Source: Candidatus Uhrbacteria bacterium
GTDB lineage: Bacteria > Patescibacteriota > Patescibacteriia > UBA9934
Assembly: GCA_903848275.1 (NCBI GenBank)
Contig: CAINGB010000016.1
Coordinates: forward strand, 1 to 38,652
Direction: 5' to 3'
Length of the DNA: 38,652 nt
Shown: positions 13,359 to 21,318 of the stretch, piece after piece
Layout: each line of letters begins with the position of its first letter
Numbering within the stretch: the stretch's first letter is position 1
Program-made: the position numbers and the translations under genes
Notes under the pieces: model-generated
Databases searched by the model: none
What the model was told of the DNA's origin: nothing
The model's input: the letters and a program-made list of their open reading frames with translations, nothing else

Positions 13359-14483
13359 CTACTTGTCATTCTCGGTCAATCTCATGGCTAAGCCGACAGC
13401 AATACTGAAACGTGGGCCAACTTCATCGAGCACGGGACGGAGGCCGGAAGGTGAAGCAATGCGAGCCCAAGGATCGCCAATGTAAACGTTGACGTTCAAG
13501 ACTTTGGTTAGGTATGGATCGAGGGCTGGCAAGTGTGCACTGCCGCCAGTGATGACGATTTTTTCTACCGTTTGGTTGTCGTGGAAGGCTTGGTTAGCGT
13601 AAAGCTCCAGGGAATATTTGAGTTCATGGACTAAAGCGGTGAGTGCGTCCTGCACGGCTTTTGGTGGCTCGGCCTCATGGCTCGAGAGTGATAGGTCGCA
13701 CTTAACCCGTTCCGCCTCGGCAAAACTGACGCCCATGCTAGCTGCCATAGCGCTCGTGATCATCAGGCCGCCACCCTTCATACTGCGATGTAGGTATGGC
13801 ACGCCCTTGTCGACGATGGAAATGTTTGTTTGGTCGTAGCCCATGTCGACCAACATGATGCGCGATTTATCTTTGCCAATTAGGCTACGAATAAGGGCGA
13901 AGACTTCAGTTTCGAGAGAGACGAGTTCGAGCTTAGTTTGACGGAAGAGGTCGATATATTTCTGCACCAAAACTTTAGGCGCGGCCGTGACTAACACGCG
14001 AATATTTTTGCCGGATTCACGCGCCGCCTCCCCGTCGCCACCAACGGCCAGATCCTTCAGCTCTTTGGGCAATAAATCTTTATCTAGAATATTAGAGTCA
14101 ACGATCATGTCCGCCAAGGGCATGGGTAGCAGCTTGCTTGATTGCGTCTCTATCAGCGATTTCATTTCCTCTTTACTCTTGCCGGGCGGAATGGTGACGA
14201 TGGTTTGGAAGACCTGCGCGGAAGGGAGTGCAGCCACTACGCGCGTGGCTTTCATGCCGGATTCTTTGATGATCTGCTTAATAATCTCGGCTGCTTTAGC
14301 TGGATCATTGAGCAGCGACGCGGAGTTTTCTTCGGTTGTAGCAGATTCCGAATAGCCATACGTCGACAAACGTAGTCGCCCTTTGTCTTCTACTAACTCA
14401 ACTATCTTAATGGCTGACGGGCCGATGTCGATGCCCAGCAAGCCGTCAAAATGTTCTTTCTTGTTGCCGCTAAAAAGACTCAT
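13359..14483 (-). CDS. pilM: Type IV pilus assembly protein PilM
   Basis: 374 residues of the actin-like ATPase family (PilM/FtsA fold). Motifs: phosphate 1 loop LLGIDIGPSAIKIVEL (about 15-30), phosphate 2 region MLVDMGYDQTNISIVDKG (about 214-231), and adenosine loop KIVITGGSAHLPAL near residue 315. PilM binds the N-terminus of PilN on the cytoplasmic face and anchors the alignment complex. PilN, PilO, PilB and PilC are not in this window. It is the first gene of pilM-receiver-pilin-pilD. TGATAGAAT (extended -10, 14498-14493) lies 9 nt before ATG, so the mRNA is probably leaderless. Confidence 0.93.
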   Translation of the reverse strand: MSLFSGNKKEHFDGLLGIDIGPSAIKIVELVEDKGRLRLSTYGYSESATTEENSASLLNDPAKAAEIIKQIIKESGMKATRVVAALPSAQVFQTIVTIPPGKSKEEMKSLIETQSSKLLPMPLADMIVDSNILDKDLLPKELKDLAVGGDGEAARESGKNIRVLVTAAPKVLVQKYIDLFRQTKLELVSLETEVFALIRSLIGKDKSRIMLVDMGYDQTNISIVDKGVPYLHRSMKGGGLMITSAMAASMGVSFAEAERVKCDLSLSSHEAEPPKAVQDALTALVHELKYSLELYANQAFHDNQTVEKIVITGGSAHLPALDPYLTKVLNVNVYIGDPWARIASPSGLRPVLDEVGPRFSIAVGLAMRLTENDK

Positions 14484-14492
14484 AGTGACACC

Positions 14493-14498
14493 ATTCTA
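14493..14498 (-). promoter_or_regulatory. Extended -10 box of pilM
   Basis: TAGAAT preceded by TGA on the minus strand, 9 nt before the pilM start codon; no Shine-Dalgarno in between. Confidence 0.6.
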
Positions 14499-14927
14499 TC
14501 ACATTAGGAGATTGCTATCGATAGTCTTATTCACCACGGCATCCGCCTCCGTATTAAAAGCGCGGCGGACGTGCCTAAAAGTGATGTGGCGAAAGTGCTG
14601 CTTGAGGTTATACACTTCTAAAAATAATTTACCGAGCGCCGGATTTTTAACTTTGTAGATGCCGTTCAACTGCTTGACGCAGAGCTCAGAGTCGAGGCAG
14701 ACGTCGAGGTTCTTGATGCCGAGTTCATGGGCTTTGGCGAGACCGATGATGATGCCGGTGTACTCGGCGACATTGTTGGTGGCGTGGTCATAGTACTTCC
14801 CCACTTCGGCTAGGCGTTCAATTTGATTGCCGTCAGCGTCGAGCTTGAAAATAACCGCGCCACCAGCAGCGGGGCCTGGATTGCCTCGCGCTCCCCCGTC
14901 GGCGTACATGCGAGCTTCGTAGTTCAT
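14499..14927 (-). CDS. RNase H-like protein (RNase HI/reverse-transcriptase-type fold)
   Basis: 142 residues of the RNase H fold, in the short branch resembling the N-terminal domain of actinobacterial Rv2228c. Acidic residues are visible: Asp in YADGGARGNPGPAAGG (strand 1), Glu in NNVAEYTGIIIGL (helix A), Asp in VCLDSELCVKQLNG (strand 4), and the final acidic position in HVRRAFNTEADAVVN (the EAD triplet). It would cut RNA in RNA-DNA hybrids. The REP transposon ends about 10 nt upstream of its start, and TAAAAT at that junction could act as a -10 box. Spacing to pilM downstream is 15 nt. Confidence 0.88.
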   Translation of the reverse strand: MNYEARMYADGGARGNPGPAAGGAVIFKLDADGNQIERLAEVGKYYDHATNNVAEYTGIIIGLAKAHELGIKNLDVCLDSELCVKQLNGIYKVKNPALGKLFLEVYNLKQHFRHITFRHVRRAFNTEADAVVNKTIDSNLLM

Positions 14928-14936
14928 AGGTAGTGA

Positions 14937-15818
14937 TTATTTTACAAAGGGGTCAGGTCGGGAATCGGGAATTTTGCGAATTTGCTGGCTTATTTTACCT
15001 ACTGTGGACCTGTCGAGCTTTAAATGCCGAGCTATTTCTGACAATAAATACCCGCATCTTATATGAGCGATGACAATGGTTTGATCACGTTCCTCCTTAG
15101 TCATGTTTTCGTCGAACAGATCTTCTAGCGTTGGTCGTCCGACTATTCTATCTGCTCGGGGCAGCTCCTTGATATCATCCGTCGTATCATTCCAATTCCA
15201 CACCTCGTGCACGAATTGTGGGCTGCCGAGAATAATTCCCTGTTCAATTTCGTCGAATGGCGAGGCGGCGTCGAGGCCTTCGATTACCCATTTACGATAA
15301 TTCTTTTGAGCTTGTGGTCGACGGTGATGAAAGAATTTTAAGAGCGAATCAGTGGCCAAAAACGACGGTGATTCGATCTCGCCCAAAGTTGCTCGATAGC
15401 TACTCCACCGCCACTGCTCTGGCTTCTTTACCAATCCTGCTCGAACTGGATTAAGCACGACATAACGAGCAACCTGCATGAGATAAGTTTCTTTTTCGAT
15501 AAGGAAACTATGGTATCGGCCTTGAAATAAATGACCGGTTTTTTCATGACGCTTGTTGTAATCTTGGCTGACGATTCCGTTCAGGTCACGCATGAAGTCC
15601 GCCAGATTGCCATCTGGGGTCTCGATCTCGAGGTGATAATGATTACCCATTAAACAATACGCATAGCAGATAATGTTTCGAATAAAGGCAATCTCTGCCA
15701 GAACCTGCAAAAAGTGCCGTCGATCAAAGTCGTCAATAAAAATATCTTGCCGACGATTACCACGAACCGTGATGTGATAGAAGGCGCCTGGATATTGAAG
15801 ACGGAGTGGCCTGACCAT
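14937..15818 (-). CDS. REP-associated Y1 (HUH) transposase
   Basis: About 293 residues from MVRPLRLQYPGAFYHIT (15818), the usual family opening; the frame extends upstream to TTG at 15827. Y1 transposase features: HUH pair in GNHYHLEIE (about residues 58-66), the tail of the fold with HLFQGRYHS, and catalytic Tyr candidates in the helix TYLMQVARYVVLNPVRAGL. After about residue 150 there is a C-terminal extension with a helix-turn-helix (CGYLLSEIARHLKLDRSTVGKISQQI). The last residues (RKIPDSRPDPF) are encoded by the inverted terminal repeat. It matches TnpA_REP/RAYT proteins that act on REP sequences through single-stranded DNA. Confidence 0.92.
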   Translation of the reverse strand: MVRPLRLQYPGAFYHITVRGNRRQDIFIDDFDRRHFLQVLAEIAFIRNIICYAYCLMGNHYHLEIETPDGNLADFMRDLNGIVSQDYNKRHEKTGHLFQGRYHSFLIEKETYLMQVARYVVLNPVRAGLVKKPEQWRWSSYRATLGEIESPSFLATDSLLKFFHHRRPQAQKNYRKWVIEGLDAASPFDEIEQGIILGSPQFVHEVWNWNDTTDDIKELPRADRIVGRPTLEDLFDENMTKEERDQTIVIAHIRCGYLLSEIARHLKLDRSTVGKISQQIRKIPDSRPDPFVK

Positions 15819-15866
15819 ATCTGCCAATAAATTCGCAAAATTCCCGATTCCCGACCTGACCCCTTT
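14946..15866 (-). mobile_element. Complete REP-type Y1 transposon with perfect 38-bp inverted ends
   Basis: The ends 14946-14983 and 15829-15866 are exact reverse complements over 38 nt (outer end AAAGGGGTCAGGTCGG, inner end GCGAATTT). The 921-bp unit carries only the transposase. Its promoter-side end abuts the TAA stop codon of murB (15869-15867). No target duplication is visible, as expected for Y1 elements. Solo ends occur at 26882-26919 and 35554-35591. Confidence 0.9.
15829..15866 (-). repeat. REP end, copy at the murB stop codon
   Basis: 38-nt unit immediately after the murB TAA; it is the upstream end of the transposon. On the minus strand it reads AAAGGGGTCAGG... GCGAATTT. Confidence 0.9.
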
Positions 15867-16835
15867 TTAAAAACCCAGGTACTGAACCTCTTCATGTAGC
15901 TCAATACCAGCTTCATCGCGGACTTTTGACTTGATGAGTGAGATGAGTTGCACAATTTGGTCCGCGGTGGCAGCGCCTTTGTTGACCAGGAAGTTGCCGT
16001 GCGTTTCGCTCACCATGGCGTCGCCGATGCGCGTGCCTTTGAGTCCAAGCTGATCGATGATCCAGCCGGCGGCTAAGCGACGACGGGCGAGCATATCTGG
16101 TGGGATTGGGTATTTAGCGGCGAGTTTGGCGATGTCACCTTCAGAAGTGAATTCGAAATTTTTGAACATGCAACCGGCGGAGGAAGAACCGAGCGGTTGG
16201 CTGGCTTTGCGGCCGGCGAGATTCTTTTCGAGGGCTGACATGGCTTCGGCTGCATCGCCTGGTTTGAGTAATAAGGTGACGTCGAGAACTACGTCGTCGT
16301 TGCCCGAGTGCTTGAAGAGGCTGTCGCGATAGGCGAACTGAATTTCGACGGGGAGGAGGGTTTTTACAGCGCCGTCATGAAGGACGCGGACGGATTCGAC
16401 GTTGTCTTTCATTTCGCCGCCAAAACAACCGGCGTTGCCACGAACTGCGCCGCCCATAGTGCCAGGGAGAGAAATAGCCCATTCAAAACCACGCAGTCCA
16501 GCAGTCGCTGAAGCGCGAGCCACGGCGGCAGAAATAACACCAGCCTCGGCGATGATGCGAGGGCCGTCGATCTTCATTTGGCGATTGGCGGCTTTGATGA
16601 CGAGGCCGTTAAAGCCAGCGTCGGCGACCAGAGTGTTGCTGCCACCACCGAGGACGAACCAGGGCTGACCGTACTGCTTGGCGAGCGCCACAGCGTCGAC
16701 AATATCCTGACTCGACACGGCTTCCACGAAATAACGGGCTGGGCCGCCAATGCGGAAATTGACATGTTTGGCCAGTATTTCCTGTTCTTTAAATTTGGTG
16801 CCGAACCGGGTCTGCAGAGAATCGACGAATTCCAT
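15867..16835 (-). CDS. murB: UDP-N-acetylenolpyruvoylglucosamine reductase
   Basis: About 322 residues from MEFVDSLQTRFG (16835). This start is preferred over the ATG at 16853 because TGCTACTCT, an extended -10, overlaps that upstream ATG and lies 8 nt before this one. The FAD-binding domain has NFRIGGPARYFVE (about 28-40) and VLGGGSNTLVAD (about 66-77). Catalytic features: YRDSLFKH (Tyr-Arg), the Ser/Gly of QPLGSSSAGCMFKN (Ser about 220), and the C-terminal Glu region near HEEVQYLG. It makes UDP-MurNAc for peptidoglycan. Its TAA abuts the REP transposon. Confidence 0.95.
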   Translation of the reverse strand: MEFVDSLQTRFGTKFKEQEILAKHVNFRIGGPARYFVEAVSSQDIVDAVALAKQYGQPWFVLGGGSNTLVADAGFNGLVIKAANRQMKIDGPRIIAEAGVISAAVARASATAGLRGFEWAISLPGTMGGAVRGNAGCFGGEMKDNVESVRVLHDGAVKTLLPVEIQFAYRDSLFKHSGNDDVVLDVTLLLKPGDAAEAMSALEKNLAGRKASQPLGSSSAGCMFKNFEFTSEGDIAKLAAKYPIPPDMLARRRLAAGWIIDQLGLKGTRIGDAMVSETHGNFLVNKGAATADQIVQLISLIKSKVRDEAGIELHEEVQYLGF

Positions 16836-16843
16836 ATGGGGAA

Positions 16844-16849
16844 AGAGTA
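16844..16849 (-). promoter_or_regulatory. Extended -10 box of murB
   Basis: TGC-TACTCT on the minus strand (TACTCT at 16849-16844), 8 nt before ATG at 16835. Confidence 0.5.
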
Positions 16850-16904
16850 GCATTTCAGGCAGTCATACACAACCCGTCTGGAGCTTTCTCTTGGCATACG
16901 TTAC

Positions 16905-16910
16905 CATACT
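16905..16910 (+). promoter_or_regulatory. -10 box of glyA
   Basis: CATACT lies 6 nt before ATG at 16917. The surrounding string ACCATAC and ATTATG also precede the EVE gene start. Confidence 0.5.
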
Positions 16911-16916
16911 CGTATT

Positions 16917-18173
16917 ATGATGAATTCCCTCTTTGCCGAAGACCTAGCTGTGGCGCAAGCGTTAGAAGATGAGTTGAATAGAGAACGGGAGGGATTGGAG
17001 ATGATTCCGAGCGAGAATTTTGTGTCGAGCGCTGTGCTCGAGGCCTTGGGGTCTGTGGCCACTAATAAGTATGCGGAGGGTTATCCGGGTAAGCGTTACT
17101 ACGGCGGGTGTCAGCATATTGATGTGATAGAGCAGCTGGCGATAGATAGAGCCAAACAACTTTTCGGTGCTGAGCATGTGAACGTGCAACCACATTCTGG
17201 GGCACCGGCCAACATTGCCGTCTACACTGCCCTATTGCAACCGGGAGATACTGTACTCGGCATGGATTTGTCCCACGGCGGACATTTGACGCACGGTCAC
17301 CCTGTTACCGATAGCGCCAAGCGTTATAATTTTTTGCGCTATAAAACGGACGCCAATGGCAACATCGACTACGATCAGTTGCGGACGATGGCGATTGAGA
17401 ACAAGCCGAAGCTGATTCTGGTTGGCTACTCAGCTTACTCCCGTGAGATCGATTACGCTCGCGTCAAACAGATTGCGGATGAAGTTGGGGCGCTCACGAT
17501 GGCGGATATTGCCCACATTGCCGGACTCATTGCCGGCGGTGAAATGAACAATCCAGTGCCGCTTTTCGATGTAGTGACGACGACGACGCACAAGACTTTG
17601 CGCGGACCACGCGGCGGCATGATTATGTGTAAAGCAATTCATGCGAAGGCGATTGATAAAGCCATTTTCCCTGGTTTGCAAGGCGGCCCGCATGAACACA
17701 GCATCGCGGCGAAGGCGGTGGCGTTTGGTGAGGCGCTCCGCCCTGAGTTTAAAACTTACGCTAAGCAGATCAGACTAAATGCGAAGGTTCTCGAGCGTGA
17801 ACTGACGGCGCATGGTTTTAAGTTGATGTTCGGTGGAACGGATAATCACCTGCTGTTAATCGATGTCACTAGCAAGGGTGTCACGGGGCAGATCGCCGAA
17901 CACGCGCTCGACGCAGCAGGGATTACGGTGAATAAGAACATGATTCCCGACGACACGCGTTCCCCGTTTGATCCTTCGGGAATTAGACTTGGCACGCCAG
18001 CTTTGACCACCCGTGGTATGAAGGAGGGCGACATGGTGAAGGTGGCTGGTTGGATTAATGAAGCGGTGGAAAACCATGGGAATGCCGAGAAACTGGCGGC
18101 TATTCGCGCTGAAGTGAAGGCCTTCACCGCCGCCTTCCCGCTCTACGCTGAGTTGAGTTATTTGGCTAACTAA
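16917..18173 (+). CDS. glyA: Serine hydroxymethyltransferase
   Basis: 418 residues, full length. It interconverts serine plus tetrahydrofolate with glycine plus methylene-tetrahydrofolate. PLP-binding Lys is in [14 protein letters not shown] (Lys near residue 226); substrate-site segments IPSENFVS (about 31), [14 protein letters not shown] (about 52-65), SHGGHLTHG (about 120) and [12 protein letters not shown] (about 198) are intact. Start could be either of two adjacent ATGs (16917 or 16920). folD follows after 18 nt on the same strand, so both one-carbon enzymes are probably expressed together. The start lacks a Shine-Dalgarno and looks leaderless. Confidence 0.97.
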   Translation: MMNSLFAEDLAVAQALEDELNREREGLEMIPSENFVSSAVLEALGSVATNKYAEGYPGKRYYGGCQHIDVIEQLAIDRAKQLFGAEHVNVQPHSGAPANIAVYTALLQPGDTVLGMDLSHGGHLTHGHPVTDSAKRYNFLRYKTDANGNIDYDQLRTMAIENKPKLILVGYSAYSREIDYARVKQIADEVGALTMADIAHIAGLIAGGEMNNPVPLFDVVTTTTHKTLRGPRGGMIMCKAIHAKAIDKAIFPGLQGGPHEHSIAAKAVAFGEALRPEFKTYAKQIRLNAKVLERELTAHGFKLMFGGTDNHLLLIDVTSKGVTGQIAEHALDAAGITVNKNMIPDDTRSPFDPSGIRLGTPALTTRGMKEGDMVKVAGWINEAVENHGNAEKLAAIRAEVKAFTAAFPLYAELSYLAN

Positions 18174-18191
18174 GCTATCCTACAGGTCATT

Positions 18192-19025
18192 ATGACCGAG
18201 ATTTTGAACGGACGAGTCCTAGCTAATAATATCCGCGAGAAAGCAGCAGAGCGGATCCATAAGCTGCCGCACCCACCTGGCTTGGCGGTACTTTTAGTTG
18301 GCGAAGATCCGGCCTCGCACTTGTACGTCGGCCTTAAAGAAAATGCGGCGAAGGAAGTAGGCATCTACATAGAAAAGTATGAGTTGCCAGCGGAGACAAG
18401 TGAAAAGAAAATTATCGAGATCATCGAGGAGTTGAATGCGCGTCATGACATTCACGGGATCTTGGTGCAGTTGCCGTTGCCTGGTCAGAACGTCGACAAG
18501 GTGATTGCGGCGATCGACCCGAAGAAAGATGTCGACGGCTTTCATGGTGAGAACCGCCATTTGCTCCTTGAGAATAAACCAATGCTGGTACCGCCGATTG
18601 CCCTCGCGATCATGCGTATGCTGCAAGCCAGCCATACGCCGCTCGCTAACAAGAAAGCGGTGATCATTGGCAACAGCGCAATTTTTGCGGAACCGGTGAT
18701 TGAACTAATGAAAGAAGCAGGAGTTGAGGCTCAGTTTTTGAACCGTCACGCCACGTCAATTGCGGCTAAGACTCGGGCGGCTGATATCATTGTCGTCGCG
18801 GTTGGTGAAGCAGGATTCTTGCAGCGCGATATGGTGAAAGCTGGTGCTGTAGTTATTGACGTAGGGACAAACAAAAAAGATGGCGTAGTGGTTGGCGACG
18901 CCGCACCAGAGCTGATTGGTCATGCTGGCTTTTTGAGCAAAGTACCTGGTGGCGTGGGCCCGCTGACTGTGGCGTACCTGTTGTTCAATGTGATCAAGGC
19001 GATGGAGGTGCAGGAGAGAGGTTAA
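18192..19025 (+). CDS. folD: Methylenetetrahydrofolate dehydrogenase/cyclohydrolase with altered motifs
   Basis: 277 residues, near the usual 280-290. Catalytic Lys is in YVGLKENAAKEVGI (about 52-65); Gln in LVQLPLPGQ and Asp in KKDVDGFHGEN are present; PGGVGPLTVAYL closes the protein. Two normally firm motifs differ: the PCTPxG segment reads PPIALAI (about 134-140), and the nucleotide loop GxSxxVGxP reads GNSAIFAEP (about 157-165). It thus retains the cyclohydrolase residues, but cofactor binding may be changed. It lies 18 nt after glyA and supplies or uses methylene-tetrahydrofolate. The stop overlaps the convergent PIN gene by 4 nt. Confidence 0.92.
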   Translation: MTEILNGRVLANNIREKAAERIHKLPHPPGLAVLLVGEDPASHLYVGLKENAAKEVGIYIEKYELPAETSEKKIIEIIEELNARHDIHGILVQLPLPGQNVDKVIAAIDPKKDVDGFHGENRHLLLENKPMLVPPIALAIMRMLQASHTPLANKKAVIIGNSAIFAEPVIELMKEAGVEAQFLNRHATSIAAKTRAADIIVVAVGEAGFLQRDMVKAGAVVIDVGTNKKDGVVVGDAAPELIGHAGFLSKVPGGVGPLTVAYLLFNVIKAMEVQERG

Positions 19026-19540
19026 GCTAATTGAGACTCGTCAAAGCGATAGAAACCGAAGGTAACTACATCCCTTGGCATATCAACTGTCCAAACTAGA
19101 TCACGCACAAACAGCGGTGCTGGAAAATCTTTGTGATTTCTAGTAATTAAGTATAAATTTGTTTTATATTTTTTCAAAAACGACGCGATGAAACAATCTG
19201 CTAGACTGACATTATTGATCTTCCTAGCCGCATAATAGCGAGCAATCTTTAGAGCATCTCGTAAAAGATCGCTTTCCTCTTTCAGTGGAAGAGTGATGAA
19301 ATTCCAAACTGCTAAATATGCCTTATGAGCTTCAATTAGTTCAGGTTGAAAAATATTTCTAGAAATTTCAAATTGGACCAGTGAAATAATCACCGGCTGA
19401 CAATGTGAAGCTATAAGAAATTCAATCAGATCAGTAAACTTGTCTGGTGACTGATATGCTTCAATAAGTACGTTCGCATCGAGTAAGACGTGTTTATGTT
19501 CGATCTTTTTCTTCATCTCCTCGATAGTAAGCACGCCCAT
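19022..19540 (-). CDS. PIN-domain ribonuclease, probable toxin
   Basis: 172 residues from ATG 19540; the ATG at 19516 (MKKKIEHKHVLLDANV) is an equally good start. PIN-fold acidic residues: Asp in LLDANVLIEAY (strand 1), Glu in VQFEISRNIF, Asp in NVSLADCFIASFL, and a final polar position in LITRNHKDFP. These chelate the metal for RNA cleavage in VapC-like toxins. A 54-residue frame directly upstream overlaps its start and could be the antitoxin. No DNA-binding fold is visible in that partner. The region is more AT-rich than its flanks, which fits horizontal gain. It converges on folD. Confidence 0.8.
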   Translation of the reverse strand: MGVLTIEEMKKKIEHKHVLLDANVLIEAYQSPDKFTDLIEFLIASHCQPVIISLVQFEISRNIFQPELIEAHKAYLAVWNFITLPLKEESDLLRDALKIARYYAARKINNVSLADCFIASFLKKYKTNLYLITRNHKDFPAPLFVRDLVWTVDMPRDVVTFGFYRFDESQLA

Positions 19541-19658
19541 AAACTTCTTCTTTCATTTTTTCATTAGCGGCTTCAAGATCACGAACCCGTTCAGCGGCGC
19601 GCTTCCATTCTTCGATATTGATTGTCCATTTGATTGGACGGCTGAGGATATTGTCCAT
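19494..19658 (-). CDS. Small partner of the PIN gene (54 aa), putative antitoxin
   Basis: Frame from ATG 19658 to TAA 19496-19494: 54 residues, start MDNILSRPIKWTINIEEW, end GDEEKDRT. The middle (WKRAAERVRDLEAANEKMKEEV) looks like one charged helix able to form a coiled coil. It overlaps the PIN start by 23-47 nt, as in many toxin-antitoxin pairs. TATACT lies 8 nt before ATG, so a transcript would begin at the start codon. It contains no known antitoxin family that I recognise, and the call rests on arrangement. Confidence 0.55.
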   Translation of the reverse strand: MDNILSRPIKWTINIEEWKRAAERVRDLEAANEKMKEEVYGRAYYRGDEEKDRT

Positions 19659-19666
19659 ATATTTAG

Positions 19667-19672
19667 AGTATA
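19667..19672 (-). promoter_or_regulatory. -10 box of the PIN pair
   Basis: TATACT on the minus strand (19672-19667), 8 nt before the ATG at 19658; same spacing class as other leaderless genes here. Confidence 0.55.
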
Positions 19673-19713
19673 GTCGATTTGTGGAGAATGTTGAAGAGCA
19701 TTATTCTAAACTA

Positions 19714-20106
19714 TTATCGGACAAATATTAACCAAGGAGTCGTCCTGGAATATGTGACGCCGTTATAATCAGCCGAGGTGTCAGTCATAGTAAGACTTTC
19801 GCGATAACTAGCACCTTTCTCGCCTGGCTTGGCGTATTTCAAAACTAAGGCTTCCTGTTCATTTATACTCGTCGAAGAATCGATGAGCATTGTAGACTGA
19901 CTATCCCCTACGCAATGGGTCTCGCAATGCAGATCTTGGTATATCCTAACGATTTTGTGTGGATAGATATATACGTAAGATAGATCATTTGAGCTGGTGA
20001 TGGCCTTATATGCTCGGTCAGGCAAAATAGCCGAGACAACAAAGATAGCTGAGCCAAGCAAAATTACTAAAACTAATCCGATTATTACTTTTTGATATAA
20101 TTTCAT
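19714..20106 (-). CDS. Membrane-anchored extracytoplasmic protein of unknown function
   Basis: 130 residues. Residues 5-27 (QKVIIGLVLVILLGSAIFVVSAI) form a signal anchor, with Lys2 and Lys6 on the inner side. The outer part contains a Cys pair CETHC (about residues 60-64), which could form a disulfide or bind a metal, and a Ser/Thr-rich end. No family recognised. It lies 12 nt downstream of the permease on the same strand and may share its transcript. AT-rich composition resembles the adjacent PIN locus. The frame's Met-Lys start has no clear Shine-Dalgarno. Confidence 0.65.
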   Translation of the reverse strand: MKLYQKVIIGLVLVILLGSAIFVVSAILPDRAYKAITSSNDLSYVYIYPHKIVRIYQDLHCETHCVGDSQSTMLIDSSTSINEQEALVLKYAKPGEKGASYRESLTMTDTSADYNGVTYSRTTPWLIFVR

Positions 20107-20118
20107 ACTGATTATTTA

Positions 20119-21249
20119 TTACAGCAAGGCCACGATCATGTTCGCTGCGAAGATGCCGGCGACGAGGAGTGAGACCCAACGTGGGAAATAGAGTGAGCGT
20201 TTGCTGGTGTGTGGTAAGCGGCGGAGGGCTTCGTAGGCCGCGACGATACAAAGGCCCATGAGGCCAACAAAGAGGCCGCCAGTTAAGTCGATAACGCGAG
20301 TGATGTCGTGTACGCCGAGGGCTAGGATGAGGACGGGAATACCGAGGGCCAGGGCGAAGGAGGTGAAATAGCGTAAACGATAATCGTAAAGCAAAGTGTT
20401 GTGCAGAACGAGGCCCTGTGAAATGAAGGCGGTGGTGACGGTGCAGAGTCCGACGGCGGAAGCGAGGGCGACAAAGCCGAGGCCAAGAGAATTGCCGAGT
20501 CCATGGAGAGTTTCGGGTGAAGTGCTGAGACCGGTCACGCCAACGATGATAAAGGCAAATAAGGCATAGAGAATGGCCACGGCGATGGTGCCGATGATGA
20601 CGGCTCGTGGGAGTAAGGCTTTTTGTCGGCCTAAAATGTCGCGCATCTCAGGGACAGCGGCGAAGGCTGTTAAGGAGAAGAGGGTCACGCCGAAGGGCAA
20701 GAACCAAGAGTGACCAGTGGCGATGACGAAGTGTTCGAGGGCTAGGTGAGGTGCGGCCACAATAGCGAGTAAGCAGATGCCGAGAGCGTACAGACAGATG
20801 AGATATTTTTGATAACGAGCGACGGTCATAGCGCCGCCAGCGATTAAGATGGCCGAAGAGATGAAGAATAGCAAGCGATAGACTGAAAGTTGAAGCGGCA
20901 AGACGGGCGAGAATACGGTGTAAGCAAAACTGCCGCCGATGAGAGTGTACGCGACCAAGGCGCCATAAATGCTGCCGAATAGTCCAATGGCCGCAAAGAA
21001 GCCGCCGACCGGACCAGCAAACTCGTGAATGAGCCCAACAAAACGCCTGTGACCTTTGAGGGCCAGCGCCAAGTCGGCAAACATGAGGAGAGTAATAATC
21101 GAAACTACGGCTGAGACGCCAAGGGCCAGAAGACCGACACCGAAGCCCGACTGACTGAAGACAAACGGCAGACTAAACAACCCCGCCCCGACCATCTGCC
21201 CGACAAGTGGCCTAATCCCTGCCAAAAACAAGCTTCTTTTTTGCATCAT
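20119..21249 (-). CDS. Amino-acid permease, aromatic amino acid/APC-type
   Basis: About 376 residues from the paired ATGATG at 21249; the upstream ATG at 21270 lies before the -10 box and is rejected. TGCTATACT (21264-21259) sits 9 nt upstream. About eleven hydrophobic helices are visible. The first contains GQMVGAGLFSLPFVFSQSGF, the unwound helix-1 pattern (G-x-G-x-F-xLP) of the tryptophan/tyrosine permease branch (TyrP/Mtr) of the APC superfamily. It would import an aromatic or related amino acid by proton symport, fitting an organism with few biosynthetic genes. Substrate is not determinable here. Confidence 0.85.
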   Translation of the reverse strand: MMQKRSLFLAGIRPLVGQMVGAGLFSLPFVFSQSGFGVGLLALGVSAVVSIITLLMFADLALALKGHRRFVGLIHEFAGPVGGFFAAIGLFGSIYGALVAYTLIGGSFAYTVFSPVLPLQLSVYRLLFFISSAILIAGGAMTVARYQKYLICLYALGICLLAIVAAPHLALEHFVIATGHSWFLPFGVTLFSLTAFAAVPEMRDILGRQKALLPRAVIIGTIAVAILYALFAFIIVGVTGLSTSPETLHGLGNSLGLGFVALASAVGLCTVTTAFISQGLVLHNTLLYDYRLRYFTSFALALGIPVLILALGVHDITRVIDLTGGLFVGLMGLCIVAAYEALRRLPHTSKRSLYFPRWVSLLVAGIFAANMIVALL

Positions 21250-21258
21250 ATTATCCAC

Positions 21259-21264
21259 AGTATA
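21259..21264 (-). promoter_or_regulatory. Extended -10 box of the permease gene
   Basis: TGCTATACT on the minus strand, 9 nt before ATG 21249. It sets the start codon and predicts a leaderless mRNA. Confidence 0.65.
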
Positions 21265-21318
21265 GCACACAGCTTGTCCCCTTCCGAAAGCTTACCAAAT
21301 GGGCTAACATAGCCCCAC

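Noticed and set aside
16836-16853. murB start at 16853 (MLLFPHMEF)
   Set aside because: That ATG overlaps the extended -10 TGCTACTCT; the start at 16835 matches the family N-terminus and the leaderless pattern.
21250-21270. Permease start at 21270
   Set aside because: The extra seven residues are encoded across the TATACT box itself.
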